A stretch of DNA of 64,000 bases from Gp6-AA45 sp035652075 (GTDB taxonomy: Bacteria; Acidobacteriota; Vicinamibacteria; Vicinamibacterales; CAVVIG01): positions 1 to 64,000 of the forward strand of contig DASREL010000107.1 of assembly GCA_035652075.1 (NCBI GenBank). The letters run 5' to 3'. Below are positions 41,807-50,381 of the stretch, one piece after another (positions within the stretch are counted from its first letter, which is position 1; the number at the start of each line of letters is the position of its first letter). Below the pieces are notes generated by a model, which ran no database searches, had not been told where the DNA came from, and saw only the letters and a list, made by a program, of their open reading frames with translations. The translations under genes and the position numbers were made by a program.

Positions 41807-42838
41807 ATGTCCGTCATTGTGATCCATTCCGATCGTTTTGCGGAACACCAGACGCCTCCCGGTCACCCGGAGCGGTCCGAACGTGCCGAGGTGTTCGACG
41901 CGGTCGCCTCGAAGTGGGCCGGCAAGGGGATTGAGGTGGTCGCGCCGCGACTCGCGACGCGCGAGCAACTCGCGCGCGTGCACGACGTCGATTACATTCG
42001 TCGGATATCCGAGACGACGGGGCGTGCGCAAGCGCTCGATCCCGATACCTACACGTCGCCGGACTCGTACGAGGTCGCGCTGTTGGCCGCCGGTGCGGCC
42101 ATCGACGCCGTCGAGCGAGTGATGGGTGGATCGCACCGCGCCGCGGTGGCGATGGTGCGTCCGCCCGGGCATCATGCCGAGCGCGACCGGGCGATGGGCT
42201 TCTGCGTGTTCAACAACGTGGCGGTGGCGGCCGCGCACGCGCACACGCTCGGCGCGGCGAAGGTGGCGATCGTCGACTACGACGTGCATCACGGCAACGG
42301 CACGCAGCACATCTTCGAACACGATAAACACGTCCTCTACGTGTCGACGCATCAGTATCCGTACTATCCCGGCACTGGCGCGGCCGACGAGATCGGTCTC
42401 GATCAGGCCGCCGGATTCACCGTCAACGTGCCGATGGAAGTGGGATCGGTCAACGAGGATTACCAACTCGTGTTCGCGCGGATCGTGACGCCGGTGCTGA
42501 AGCAGTTCGAGCCCGAACTCGTGATCATTTCGGCAGGGTACGACGCGCACGAACGCGATCCCCTCGGCGGCATGCGGGTCACGACCGCCGCGTTCGGCGC
42601 GATGACGCTCGAGTTGCGCGCCGTGGCCGAAGAATGCTGCCGCGGACGCATCGTCGCCGTCACCGAAGGCGGCTACGACCTCGAAGGGCTCGGCACGTCG
42701 CTGGACGCGTCGATCGCGGTCCTCCACGCGCCGATGACCGCCCCCGAGTGGCCCGCGAGCGGCGTCGCCTCGTCGCGCGGACGTTTCGCGGTTGACGCGG
42801 TTCGTCAATCGCTCGGCGGGTACTGGAACTTACCCTGA
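41807..42838 (+). CDS. histone deacetylase-family (acetoin utilisation/APAH-like) hydrolase
   Basis: A 343-residue zinc amidohydrolase. The HDAC signature is complete: RPPGHHAERDRAMGFCVFNN (the double His), DYDVHHGNGTQHIF (metal Asp and His) and ISAGYDAHERDPLG (second metal Asp). Bacterial members deacetylate polyamines or other small amines, or proteins. An AGGA site precedes the ATG at 41807. Confidence 0.9.
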   Translation: MSVIVIHSDRFAEHQTPPGHPERSERAEVFDAVASKWAGKGIEVVAPRLATREQLARVHDVDYIRRISETTGRAQALDPDTYTSPDSYEVALLAAGAAIDAVERVMGGSHRAAVAMVRPPGHHAERDRAMGFCVFNNVAVAAAHAHTLGAAKVAIVDYDVHHGNGTQHIFEHDKHVLYVSTHQYPYYPGTGAADEIGLDQAAGFTVNVPMEVGSVNEDYQLVFARIVTPVLKQFEPELVIISAGYDAHERDPLGGMRVTTAAFGAMTLELRAVAEECCRGRIVAVTEGGYDLEGLGTSLDASIAVLHAPMTAPEWPASGVASSRGRFAVDAVRQSLGGYWNLP

Positions 42839-42877
42839 CGATGTGCTACTGTCTCCTGTCGAAGCAGAAGGGGAGAC

Positions 42878-43195
42878 ATGGATCTGCCGCAGGGCACATT
42901 GGATCTGCTGATCCTGAAAGCGATCGCGCTCGAACCGCAGCACGGGTGGGCGATCTCGGAACGCATTCAGCAGTTCTCGAATAACGCGCTGCGCGTCAAT
43001 CAAGGTTCCCTCTATCCCGCGCTCCATCGTCTCGAACGCAAAGGCTGGATCAAAGCCGAGTGGGACGTCTCCGATAACAACCGCAAAGCGAAGTACTACG
43101 AGCTGACCGCGAAAGGGAAGCGGCAGCTCGCCGAGCAGACCGATGCATGGCGAGCGCTGACGGCTGCCGTTGGTCTGCTGCTGGATCAGACGTAA
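42878..43195 (+). CDS. PadR-family transcriptional regulator
   Basis: A 105-residue winged-helix PadR protein of the short type that heads ADOP permease operons. Motifs are LPQGTLDLLILKAIALEPQHGWAI, NQGSLYPALHRLERKGWI and KYYELTAKGKRQL. It has a good AGGGGAG site. It probably autoregulates and controls the permease that follows 57 bases later. Confidence 0.92.
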   Translation: MDLPQGTLDLLILKAIALEPQHGWAISERIQQFSNNALRVNQGSLYPALHRLERKGWIKAEWDVSDNNRKAKYYELTAKGKRQLAEQTDAWRALTAAVGLLLDQT

Positions 43196-43252
43196 GCAGC
43201 CCTGAAGACTGCGCTACACACGAGGCGGCCCTGACGGGCTGCGCGACAAACG
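43196..43252. repeat. degenerate GCAGCCCTGA.G repeat between padR and the permease
   Basis: Two copies of a loosely similar unit (CAGCCCTGAAGACTGCGCTAC and GGCCCTGACGGGCTGCGCGAC) fill the gap. The second holds the inverted pair GCCC/GGGC. It resembles in part the GGCTRAAGCC element near 53400. There is no promoter-like sequence. Confidence 0.4.
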
Positions 43253-45868
43253 ATGCTGAGCGATCTGTTGTTCCGTCTACGTGCGCTGGTGCGCGGTCGT
43301 CGCCTCGACGAGGAGATGGCTGACGAGCTGCGCTTCCATCTCGAGCGCGAGATCGAGAAGCTCGTTCGGTCGGGAATGTCACGCGACGAGGCGACACGCC
43401 AGGCGCGTCTCGCTTTCGGGGGCATCGACCAGACAAAGGACGCGTGTCGTGATGCGCGCGGGATCTCGTTCGTCGAGACGCTGCTGCAGGACGTGCGCTA
43501 CGGCGTCCGAGCGATGCGTCGGAGCCCGGCTTCTGCGATGGCGACAATCGTCACGATTGCGTTGTCGTCCGCCGCGATCGCGACCGTGGCGAGTCTGGGC
43601 TACACATTGCTGTGGCGTCCGCTGACAGTCGATCGGCCGAACGAGGTGGTCGCCATCACCGCCGCACATGGACGTGCGAACGACGGAATCGCCGCGTATC
43701 CCGTCTCGTATCCGGACTACGTATCGTTTCGCGATCGGACGACAACGCTCGCTGCGCTCGCGGCGCACTATCCGTTCGCGCCGCTATTCGTGACGGCAAA
43801 CGGCACGGCGAGGGAAGTCAACGGCGCGGTCGTCTCCGCGAATTATTTTTCGCTGCTCGGCATCGAGCCAGAGCAGGGGCGCTTTTTTCACGCCGACGAG
43901 GACCGTGTGCCGGATCGCGATCGCGTCGCCGTCATCGGTCACGATTTCTGGCGGACATGGCTCAACGCGTCGCCAACGGCGATCGGATCGTCACTGACGG
44001 TCAATGGCGTACCCGTCACGATTATCGGCATTGCACCCGCGAGCGTTCCGATGCTGACGCCGGTGCGCGTCAACATCTATATCCCCACGATGATGCTGCG
44101 GGTCGGCTATCGGTGGTGCGATGCGCTCAACGACAACACGTGCAACACGCTGCAGATGGTCGGCCGGCTGGCGCCGGATCGCACGCTCGAGGACGCGAAC
44201 ACCGAATTTGCGGCGATCCTGCCGGCGAAATGGAAAAGCGCGCCAATCGGCCAGAACCGCGGCGTCCTCGTTCGTCGTCCGCGCGGGATGTCCGAGGACG
44301 ATGACGAGCCACGATTCGTGGCGATCCTCGCAGGCGCGGCCATCGTTCTCTGGATCGTCTGCTGCATCAACCTGGCCGGGCTGCTGACGGCGCAGTCATC
44401 GGCACGCGCACCCGAATTCGCGATCCGCGTGTCGCTCGGCGCCGGTCGCATCCGCATCATCCGCCAGGTCGTCACCGAGTCGTTGCTGCTCGCGACGATC
44501 GGCGGCATCGGCGGCGTTCTGGTGTCGCGCGGTTTCATCGCGGTGCTCGCACGCATGTTCTTCTCGACAGATGACGAAGGGCATGTGCTGTTCTACGACT
44601 TCAGCCCGACAACGTGGATCGTCGTCGCGACGGTGGCGGCAGCGCTTGCTGCAGGGCTGATCTTCAGCGTGATTCCGGCACTCAACGCGGTCAATCGAGC
44701 CAACGTCACGGCGGCGACACGAACGGCGAGCGGTCGCTGGTCGACGACGCGATGGCTGCTGGGCGCGCAGGCGGCCGCTGCCGTTGCGATGATCGGCACG
44801 GCAGCGCTGCTCTACGGAAGCGCGCGGATGATTCTCGCCGGCCGCCACTACGACACGTCTCACGTGGCATTGATGCGGCTTCGGCCGCGACTGCTGAAAT
44901 ACACGCCGGAACGGGCGCAGCGATTTCAGCACGACGTGATTCGTCGGCTTGCGGCGCTCCCGTCGGTCGAGTCCGCAAGCCTGGTTGGTGTGGGTGCTGT
45001 CCTCGGCGGCGGGACCGCGACGCTGAATACCCACATGCGCGTGCGCTACAACGAAATCGGCCCCGCCTATTTCGCCACGCTCAGGGCGCCGCTCGTCGCG
45101 GGCCGTGAGTTCGACGAGCGAGACACCCTGCAATCACCGCGAGTCGCGATCGTCAACGAAACGCTGGCGTCGCGGTTGGCGCCTGCAAGTCAAGCGCTGG
45201 GGGCAGCCGTGACCATTGACGGGACGACGTATCGGGTCGTCGGTGTTGTCGCGGACCTCACGCTGCAAGCGCGCAATCACGAGGCAGAGCCCTGGGCGTA
45301 CACGCCGTTCTGGCAAAACGCTGGCGAGATCGACTCACGCCTGGCCGTTCGGGTCTCCGGCGATCCAGCTACGGCGCTGTCAGCGCTCGCACGCGAGGTC
45401 CACGCAGTCGATCCGGACGTGCCGATCGCCGAAACGATCACGCTGCCGACGCAAATGGAGGGTCTCACCCGCCCGATTCGGGTCGGCGCGGTGTTCGTCG
45501 GCTACGCCGCAGCGCTGGCGACGATGCTGACCGCGGTCGGCCTGTATGGTGCGCTCGCGTCGGCAGTCGCACGACGAACGAAAGAAATCGGCATCCGGCT
45601 CGCGCTCGGCGCACGGCGGCAGCAGGTCGTCGGGGCGATCGTGCGCGACGGGGTTCTTCTCGTGACGGTCGGCAGCATGGTCGGCATGCTGCTCGCTCGG
45701 GCCGCGTCGCGTGCCGTCGTCCACTTGTTGTACGGATCGCCGGCCGGCGACTGGATGCTGTTTGCCGCGGCCGCGCTGGCCGTCGTCACCGTTGGTGTGG
45801 TGGCATCGCTCCTCCCCGCACGCCGCGCGGCGGCCGTCGAACCGATTTCCGCGCTGCGCCAAGAGTAG
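43253..45868 (+). CDS. ADOP-type MacB/FtsX permease
   Basis: An 871-residue permease of the acidobacterial duplicated orphan permease family (TIGR03434 pattern). The N-terminal soluble domain is LDEEMADELRFHLEREIEKL. After it come MacB periplasmic core, FtsX membrane block, second periplasmic core and second FtsX block (RTKEIGIRLALGARRQQVVGAI), about eight helices in all. No ATPase gene is adjacent, as the family name indicates. Function is not established for the family; export of a lipid or peptide substrate is a guess. Confidence 0.92.
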   Translation: MLSDLLFRLRALVRGRRLDEEMADELRFHLEREIEKLVRSGMSRDEATRQARLAFGGIDQTKDACRDARGISFVETLLQDVRYGVRAMRRSPASAMATIVTIALSSAAIATVASLGYTLLWRPLTVDRPNEVVAITAAHGRANDGIAAYPVSYPDYVSFRDRTTTLAALAAHYPFAPLFVTANGTAREVNGAVVSANYFSLLGIEPEQGRFFHADEDRVPDRDRVAVIGHDFWRTWLNASPTAIGSSLTVNGVPVTIIGIAPASVPMLTPVRVNIYIPTMMLRVGYRWCDALNDNTCNTLQMVGRLAPDRTLEDANTEFAAILPAKWKSAPIGQNRGVLVRRPRGMSEDDDEPRFVAILAGAAIVLWIVCCINLAGLLTAQSSARAPEFAIRVSLGAGRIRIIRQVVTESLLLATIGGIGGVLVSRGFIAVLARMFFSTDDEGHVLFYDFSPTTWIVVATVAAALAAGLIFSVIPALNAVNRANVTAATRTASGRWSTTRWLLGAQAAAAVAMIGTAALLYGSARMILAGRHYDTSHVALMRLRPRLLKYTPERAQRFQHDVIRRLAALPSVESASLVGVGAVLGGGTATLNTHMRVRYNEIGPAYFATLRAPLVAGREFDERDTLQSPRVAIVNETLASRLAPASQALGAAVTIDGTTYRVVGVVADLTLQARNHEAEPWAYTPFWQNAGEIDSRLAVRVSGDPATALSALAREVHAVDPDVPIAETITLPTQMEGLTRPIRVGAVFVGYAAALATMLTAVGLYGALASAVARRTKEIGIRLALGARRQQVVGAIVRDGVLLVTVGSMVGMLLARAASRAVVHLLYGSPAGDWMLFAAAALAVVTVGVVASLLPARRAAAVEPISALRQE

Positions 45869-45880
45869 AATTAGAGGTGG

Positions 45881-48421
45881 ATGACCGAGTTCAAACCACA
45901 AGCCCTCGACAAGAAGTGGCAGCAGGCGTGGACTGACGCGAACGCGTTCGAAGTCCAGATCGATCCCTCGCGCGAGAAGTTCTACACGCTCGAAATGTTC
46001 GCGTATCCGTCGGGCCACGCGCACGTCGGACACGTTCGCAATTACATCATCGGGGACGTCTGTGCGCGGACGAAGCGGATGCGCGGCTTCAACGTCCTCC
46101 ATCCGTTCGGGTGGGACGCTTTCGGCCTGCCCGCCGAGAACGCCGCCATCAAGACCGGCACGCATCCCGAGGCCTCGACGCTCGCCAACATCGCCCACAT
46201 GAAAGGGCAGTTGCAGCGCCTCGGCATCAGCTACGCGTGGGATCGCGAGATCGCGACCTGCCTGCCGGACTATTACAAGTTCAACCAGTGGATTTTCCTC
46301 AAGATGTACGAGCGCGGGCTCGCCGTGCGCCGGCGCTCGACGGTCAACTGGTGTCCGAAAGACGAAACGGTCCTCGCCAACGAGCAGGTGATCGATGGAG
46401 CCTGCTGGCGCTGCGGGACGACGGTCGTCGCGCGCGAACTCGAGCAGTGGTTCTTCCGCATCACCGCATACGCCGACGAGTTGCTCCAAGGCCTCGACAC
46501 GCTGAAAGAGTGGCCCGAAAAAGTCGTCGTCATGCAGCGCAACTGGATCGGCCGATCCGAAGGGGCGCGGGTCAAGTTCGCGATTGCCGGCAGCCAGCAG
46601 CCAGCATCCGGCAGCGATGCGATCGAGGTGTTCACGACCCGTATCGACACGATCTTCGGCGCGACGTTCGTGCTGCTGGCGCCCGAGCACCCGCTGGTCG
46701 AGAGATTCGCCGCCGAAAGCAGCGATCCGAAAGGGTTCCGCGATCGCGCCGCGAAACTGCGCGCGACCGACCGCGAAGCGCGGCTGACCGGCGCGACGAA
46801 GGAAGGATTCGACACCGGACGAAAGGCCATCAACCCGTTCACGAACGAAGAGATTCCGATCTGGGTCGCCAACTTCGTGCTGGCTGAGTACGGCACCGGT
46901 GCGCTGATGGCGGTCCCCGCGCACGACGAACGCGACTTCGAATTCGCCAGGAAATTCAACCTGCCGATCCGCGTCGTCGTCACGCATGGCGACGACACGC
47001 CGGTGGCGGATTCGATGTCGATGGCGACGACCAACTACGGGACGCTTGTCAATTCGGGTCCGTGGAACGGCAAGCAGGCCCCCGCGGTGATGACCGAGAT
47101 GATCCGCGACGCCGAATCGCGCGGCATCGGCAAGGGCGAGGTGCAGTACCGGTTGAAGGACTGGGGCATTTCGCGTCAGCGGTACTGGGGCACGCCGATC
47201 CCGATGATCTACTGCGAGAAGGATGGCATCGTGCCGGTCCCGTACGCCGACCTGCCGGTGAGGCTGCCGAAGTTCGCGAGCTTCACCGGTCGCGGCGACT
47301 CTCCGCTCGCGCAGGTGCCAGAATTCGTCAACGTCACGTGTCCAACGTGCGGCGGTCCCGCCAGGCGCGAGACCGATACGATGGACACGTTCGTCGACTC
47401 GTCCTGGTATTTCCTGCGGTTCGCCGATCCGAAGAACAGCGAGCTGCCGTTCGATCCGGTGGCTGCCGGCTACTGGATGCCCGTCGATTTCTACAGCGGC
47501 GGCGTCGAGCACGCGATCCTGCACTTGCTGTATTCGCGGTTCTTCACGCGCGTCCTCCGCGACGTCGGCCTGGTGAACTTCGATGAACCGTTCAAGCGAC
47601 TGCTGACACAGGGGATGGTGCTGAAGAACGGCGCCGTCATGTCGAAGTCGAAAGGCAACGTCGTCGATCCCGACGACATGCTGCAGAAGTACGGCGCCGA
47701 TGCGCTGCGTCTCTACGTCATGTTCGTGGCGCCGCCGGAGAAGGAAGTGGAGTGGAGCGATGCCGGCCTCGAGGGCAGCTTCCGCTTCCTCGTCCGCGTC
47801 TGGCGTATGGTCGATCACTGGTGCGAGACGATTGGCGGGGAAGGCATCCCGGCGTGCGGCGACGACTGCCTCGAGAGCGAACGCGCGCTGCGCCGGAAGA
47901 CGCATCAGACGATCCAGCGCGTGACCGTTGACATCGAGGAACGGATGCACCTGAACACGGCCGTCTCGTCGCTGATGGAGCTCGTCAACGAGCTGTATGC
48001 GTTCAGCGAAACCACCGCGCACGGTGCGCCGACGAAGGCGGAGCCGGCCGCGGGACGCGTCGAGCGTCCGCAGACGATCGCGGCGCTGCGCGAAGCGATC
48101 GACGCGCTCGTCGTGATGATCTCGCCGTTCGCGCCGCACATGGCCGAAGAGCTGTGGCAGATGCTCGGTCATCCAGACACGCTGACGAAGGCGAAGTGGC
48201 CGGCGTTCGATCCGGCGATCGCCAAGGCTGACGAAGTCGTCGTCCCGGTGCAGGTCAACGGCAAGGTGCGCGGCCGTGTCACCGCGCCCGCCGATGCGAG
48301 CGCGGATCAGCTGCGCGAGCTCGCGCTCGCCGATCCTGGCGTGCAAACGCACACGGCGGGGAAGACGGTGCTGAAGGTGCTCATTGGGAAAGGACCCATC
48401 GTCAGTGTCGTTGTCAAATAG
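45881..48421 (+). CDS. leuS: leucyl-tRNA synthetase
   Basis: An 846-residue class I synthetase. HIGH-type motif YPSGHAHVGHVRN, the editing domain (CP1, about 220-430) and KMSKS motif MSKSKGN are present. A loop in the editing region near residues 236-245 (GSQQPASGS) is encoded by a CAGCCAGC array and looks like an in-frame repeat insertion. The final codons overlap the possible starts of lptE. Confidence 0.96.
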   Translation: MTEFKPQALDKKWQQAWTDANAFEVQIDPSREKFYTLEMFAYPSGHAHVGHVRNYIIGDVCARTKRMRGFNVLHPFGWDAFGLPAENAAIKTGTHPEASTLANIAHMKGQLQRLGISYAWDREIATCLPDYYKFNQWIFLKMYERGLAVRRRSTVNWCPKDETVLANEQVIDGACWRCGTTVVARELEQWFFRITAYADELLQGLDTLKEWPEKVVVMQRNWIGRSEGARVKFAIAGSQQPASGSDAIEVFTTRIDTIFGATFVLLAPEHPLVERFAAESSDPKGFRDRAAKLRATDREARLTGATKEGFDTGRKAINPFTNEEIPIWVANFVLAEYGTGALMAVPAHDERDFEFARKFNLPIRVVVTHGDDTPVADSMSMATTNYGTLVNSGPWNGKQAPAVMTEMIRDAESRGIGKGEVQYRLKDWGISRQRYWGTPIPMIYCEKDGIVPVPYADLPVRLPKFASFTGRGDSPLAQVPEFVNVTCPTCGGPARRETDTMDTFVDSSWYFLRFADPKNSELPFDPVAAGYWMPVDFYSGGVEHAILHLLYSRFFTRVLRDVGLVNFDEPFKRLLTQGMVLKNGAVMSKSKGNVVDPDDMLQKYGADALRLYVMFVAPPEKEVEWSDAGLEGSFRFLVRVWRMVDHWCETIGGEGIPACGDDCLESERALRRKTHQTIQRVTVDIEERMHLNTAVSSLMELVNELYAFSETTAHGAPTKAEPAAGRVERPQTIAALREAIDALVVMISPFAPHMAEELWQMLGHPDTLTKAKWPAFDPAIAKADEVVVPVQVNGKVRGRVTAPADASADQLRELALADPGVQTHTAGKTVLKVLIGKGPIVSVVVK
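46586..46615. repeat. CAGCCAGC-type array inside leuS
   Basis: GGCAGCCAGCAGCCAGC followed by ATCCGGCAGC, read in frame as a Gly-Ser-Gln-Gln-Pro-Ala loop. It is like the array inside mqnA at 21285-21313. Confidence 0.5.
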
Positions 48422-48992
48422 ACGTCAACCACGGAACGCACGGAACCCACGGAAACTGTTCTTGTTCTGTGCGTTCTGTGCCTTCTGTGGTTGTCTTTCG
48501 TCAGGATGCGGGTACGCGCTCGCGGGCCGTGGATCCTTCTTGCCCGCCTATATCCAGACGATCGGCGTCCCGGCGTTCACGAACCGCACCACGGTTTTCA
48601 ACCTCGAGACGCTGTTGACGACGAAGGTCCGATCGGAATTCATCGGCCGCGGCAAGTATCAGGTGCTGCCGCAGAACACCGGCGTGGACGGGCTGCTGAC
48701 CGGCGAAGTAACGGCGGTGACGATTACGCCGGTCGGGTTCAATCCGAACCAGGCCAACCTCGCGACCAGTTACAGCGTCACGATGACCGCGCGGATCGAG
48801 TTCAGGGATCTCCACGAAAACAAAGTGCTGTGGGAAAATCCTGCGGTGATGTTCCGCCAGGATTACCCGGCCACGAGCGGCGCGCCGATCGGCAACCCCG
48901 TCGCGTTCTTCCAGCAGGACGCCAGCGCGCTCGAGCGCATGACCTCCGAGTTCGCGCGGACCATCGTCAGCTCCATCCTGGAAGCTTTCTGA
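48411..48992 (+). CDS. lptE: LptE-like LPS-assembly lipoprotein
   Basis: About 193 residues started at TTG 48411 (a GTG at 48405 is also possible), overlapping leuS. LptE plugs the LptD barrel that places LPS in the outer membrane. The mature part begins CGYALAGRGSFLPAYIQTIGVPAFTNRT, the DUF4136/LptE pattern. Lipobox LSSGC places the lipidated Cys at about residue 33. The whole signal peptide is encoded by repeat element F: the left arm gives the basic start (QPRNARNPRK) and the right arm the hydrophobic, unusually Cys-rich core (LFLFCAFCAFCGCLSS). The position leuS-lptE-holA matches the proteobacterial order leuS-lptE-holA. Confidence 0.87.
   Translation: MSNRRQPRNARNPRKLFLFCAFCAFCGCLSSGCGYALAGRGSFLPAYIQTIGVPAFTNRTTVFNLETLLTTKVRSEFIGRGKYQVLPQNTGVDGLLTGEVTAVTITPVGFNPNQANLATSYSVTMTARIEFRDLHENKVLWENPAVMFRQDYPATSGAPIGNPVAFFQQDASALERMTSEFARTIVSSILEAF
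48427..48492. repeat. inverted array of CACGGAA/TTCTGTG units (element F)
   Basis: Left arm of three CACGGAA(C) units, right arm of TTCTGTGCGTTCTGTG units. Arms pair with G-U-type changes (CACGGAA against TTCTGTG), which suits an RNA hairpin. It encodes the LptE signal peptide. Confidence 0.88.
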
Positions 48993-48993
48993 T

Positions 48994-49962
48994 TTGGCCA
49001 CACTGACCGTTGCCGCCGTCCGCAAGCAAATCGAGTCAGGCGAGACCGATCCGATTTACCTGCTGACCGGTGAAGACGACATCGAGAAGTCGGCGCTCGC
49101 CGGCCATTTCGCCGAACTGGTCGACGAAGGGCTGCGCGCGTTCAACGTCGAACGGATCCACGCGGGCGAGTGGACGACGGGCGACAAGCTGACGGACGGT
49201 GTGTCGTCGCTCATCGATGCGGCGCGAACGCTGCCGATGATGGCGCCGCGGCGTGTCGTCATCGTGCAGCAGGCCGAAGCGCTCCTGACGCCGAAACGCG
49301 AGAGCGACGCGGCGACCAAGGCGCTCGCGCAGCTCGAATCGCTACTCAACGCGCCCGAAAAAGAGACGACGATCGTGTTCGTGGCCGCGTCCGTCGATCG
49401 GCGCAGCCGCATGTTCAAGCTGCTGCAGAAGGTCGGGACCATCGTCGAATGCGGCGTGATTGCGGATCAGGCCGACGCCGAACGATGGATTCGCAACCGC
49501 GTGGCCGCGAACGGTGTGGAGATCGATCCTGCGGCCGCGCGGGCGCTCGCTCAGCGTGCCGGCCCGGACGTCCGGCGCCTGCGGTCCGAAATCGATCGGC
49601 TCCTGCTCTACGCGTACGGCCAGAAGAAGATTGGGATGGACGACGCGCGGGCGATTGCGGGTCCGGCGGCGCTGCAGGACGACTGGGCGATGGCGAACGC
49701 GATCGAAGCGGGGCAGCCGGGCGAAGCGCTGCGTCAGCTGGCGTTGATTCTCGACAACGGAGCGGCGCCGGAGATGGTGCTCGGTCAGCTTGGCTGGCTG
49801 GTGCGCGCCAAGTTTCCACAGCTCGCGCCGGCGACGGTGCCCGGCGCGGTCGATGCGGTGTTCCGCACGGATCTCGACCTCAAACTCTCGGCCGGAGATC
49901 CGCGCGTTCTGCTGGAACGATTGATCGTGGAGTTATGCGCGCGACGCCAGGCGCGTCGATAG
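48994..49962 (+). CDS. holA: DNA polymerase III delta subunit
   Basis: A 322-residue clamp-loader subunit. The N-terminal IYLLTGEDDIEKSALAGHF, the ATPase-like fold with MMAPRRVVIVQQAEAL, and the C-terminal collar region (LGQLGWLVRAKFPQL) agree with HolA. It starts with TTG one base after the lptE stop. Its last 30 bases overlap the convergent rpsT. Confidence 0.92.
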   Translation: MATLTVAAVRKQIESGETDPIYLLTGEDDIEKSALAGHFAELVDEGLRAFNVERIHAGEWTTGDKLTDGVSSLIDAARTLPMMAPRRVVIVQQAEALLTPKRESDAATKALAQLESLLNAPEKETTIVFVAASVDRRSRMFKLLQKVGTIVECGVIADQADAERWIRNRVAANGVEIDPAAARALAQRAGPDVRRLRSEIDRLLLYAYGQKKIGMDDARAIAGPAALQDDWAMANAIEAGQPGEALRQLALILDNGAAPEMVLGQLGWLVRAKFPQLAPATVPGAVDAVFRTDLDLKLSAGDPRVLLERLIVELCARRQARR

Positions 49963-50196
49963 ACGGGACTTGTAGCGGCCGCCGGCGTTCTTGTGGATGA
50001 TGCCCTTGGCGACCATCCGATCGATCAGCGAAATCGTGTCCTGCAGCGCCGACTTGGCCGCCTTCAGGTCGTTACCCGCAATCGCCGCCCGAACGTTCTT
50101 CAACGCGCCGCGCAGGCGCGACCGGAACTGCCGATTGTGCTCCCGGTTCTTGAGACTCTGTTTGTGCGCCTTCAGCGCGGATGCATGACTAGCCAC
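49933..50196 (-). CDS. rpsT: 30S ribosomal protein S20
   Basis: An 87-residue, lysine- and arginine-rich primary 16S-binding protein. The pattern SALKAHKQSLKNREHNRQFRSR and LIDRMVAKGIIHKNAGGRYKSRL is diagnostic. It is transcribed against holA and overlaps its end; an AGGA site precedes the ATG at 50196. Confidence 0.95.
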   Translation of the reverse strand: MASHASALKAHKQSLKNREHNRQFRSRLRGALKNVRAAIAGNDLKAAKSALQDTISLIDRMVAKGIIHKNAGGRYKSRLSTRLASRA

Positions 50197-50236
50197 GGTT
50201 CAGACAGTCCTCCAAAAACACGATCTTAGCACGTGT

Positions 50237-50325
50237 AATGCGGATTGAGGATTGCGGATTGCGGATTGATTGTCGATTCCGCAAATCACCAATAAATCCG
50301 CAATCCTCAATCCGCAATCCGCAAT
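50237..50325. repeat. inverted array of GGATTGC units (element G)
   Basis: Second copy of the element E family. Left arm GCGGATTGAGGATTGCGGAT plus GATTGATTGTCGATT, a short centre, and right arm AATAAATCCGCAATCCTCAA and further units. It separates the divergent rpsT and padR genes, just upstream of the PadR operator. Confidence 0.92.
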
Positions 50326-50339
50326 GACTTGGAACCCGT

Positions 50340-50377
50340 TGTAGACACTCTACGTAGTAGGGTGTAGATTGTCTACA
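50340..50377 (+). promoter_or_regulatory. palindromic operator of the second padR-permease operon
   Basis: Perfect 8-base inverted repeats TGTAGACA (50340-50347) and TGTCTACA (50370-50377) enclose an inner near-palindrome CTCTACGTAGTAGG. It ends five bases before the padR ATG. The arrangement is typical of an autoregulatory PadR site overlapping the promoter. Confidence 0.7.
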
Positions 50378-50381
50378 CATC

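Noticed and set aside
45380..48352. 990-codon open frame on the minus strand
   Set aside because: Shadow of leuS and the permease end, with the same biased composition and no recognisable motif.
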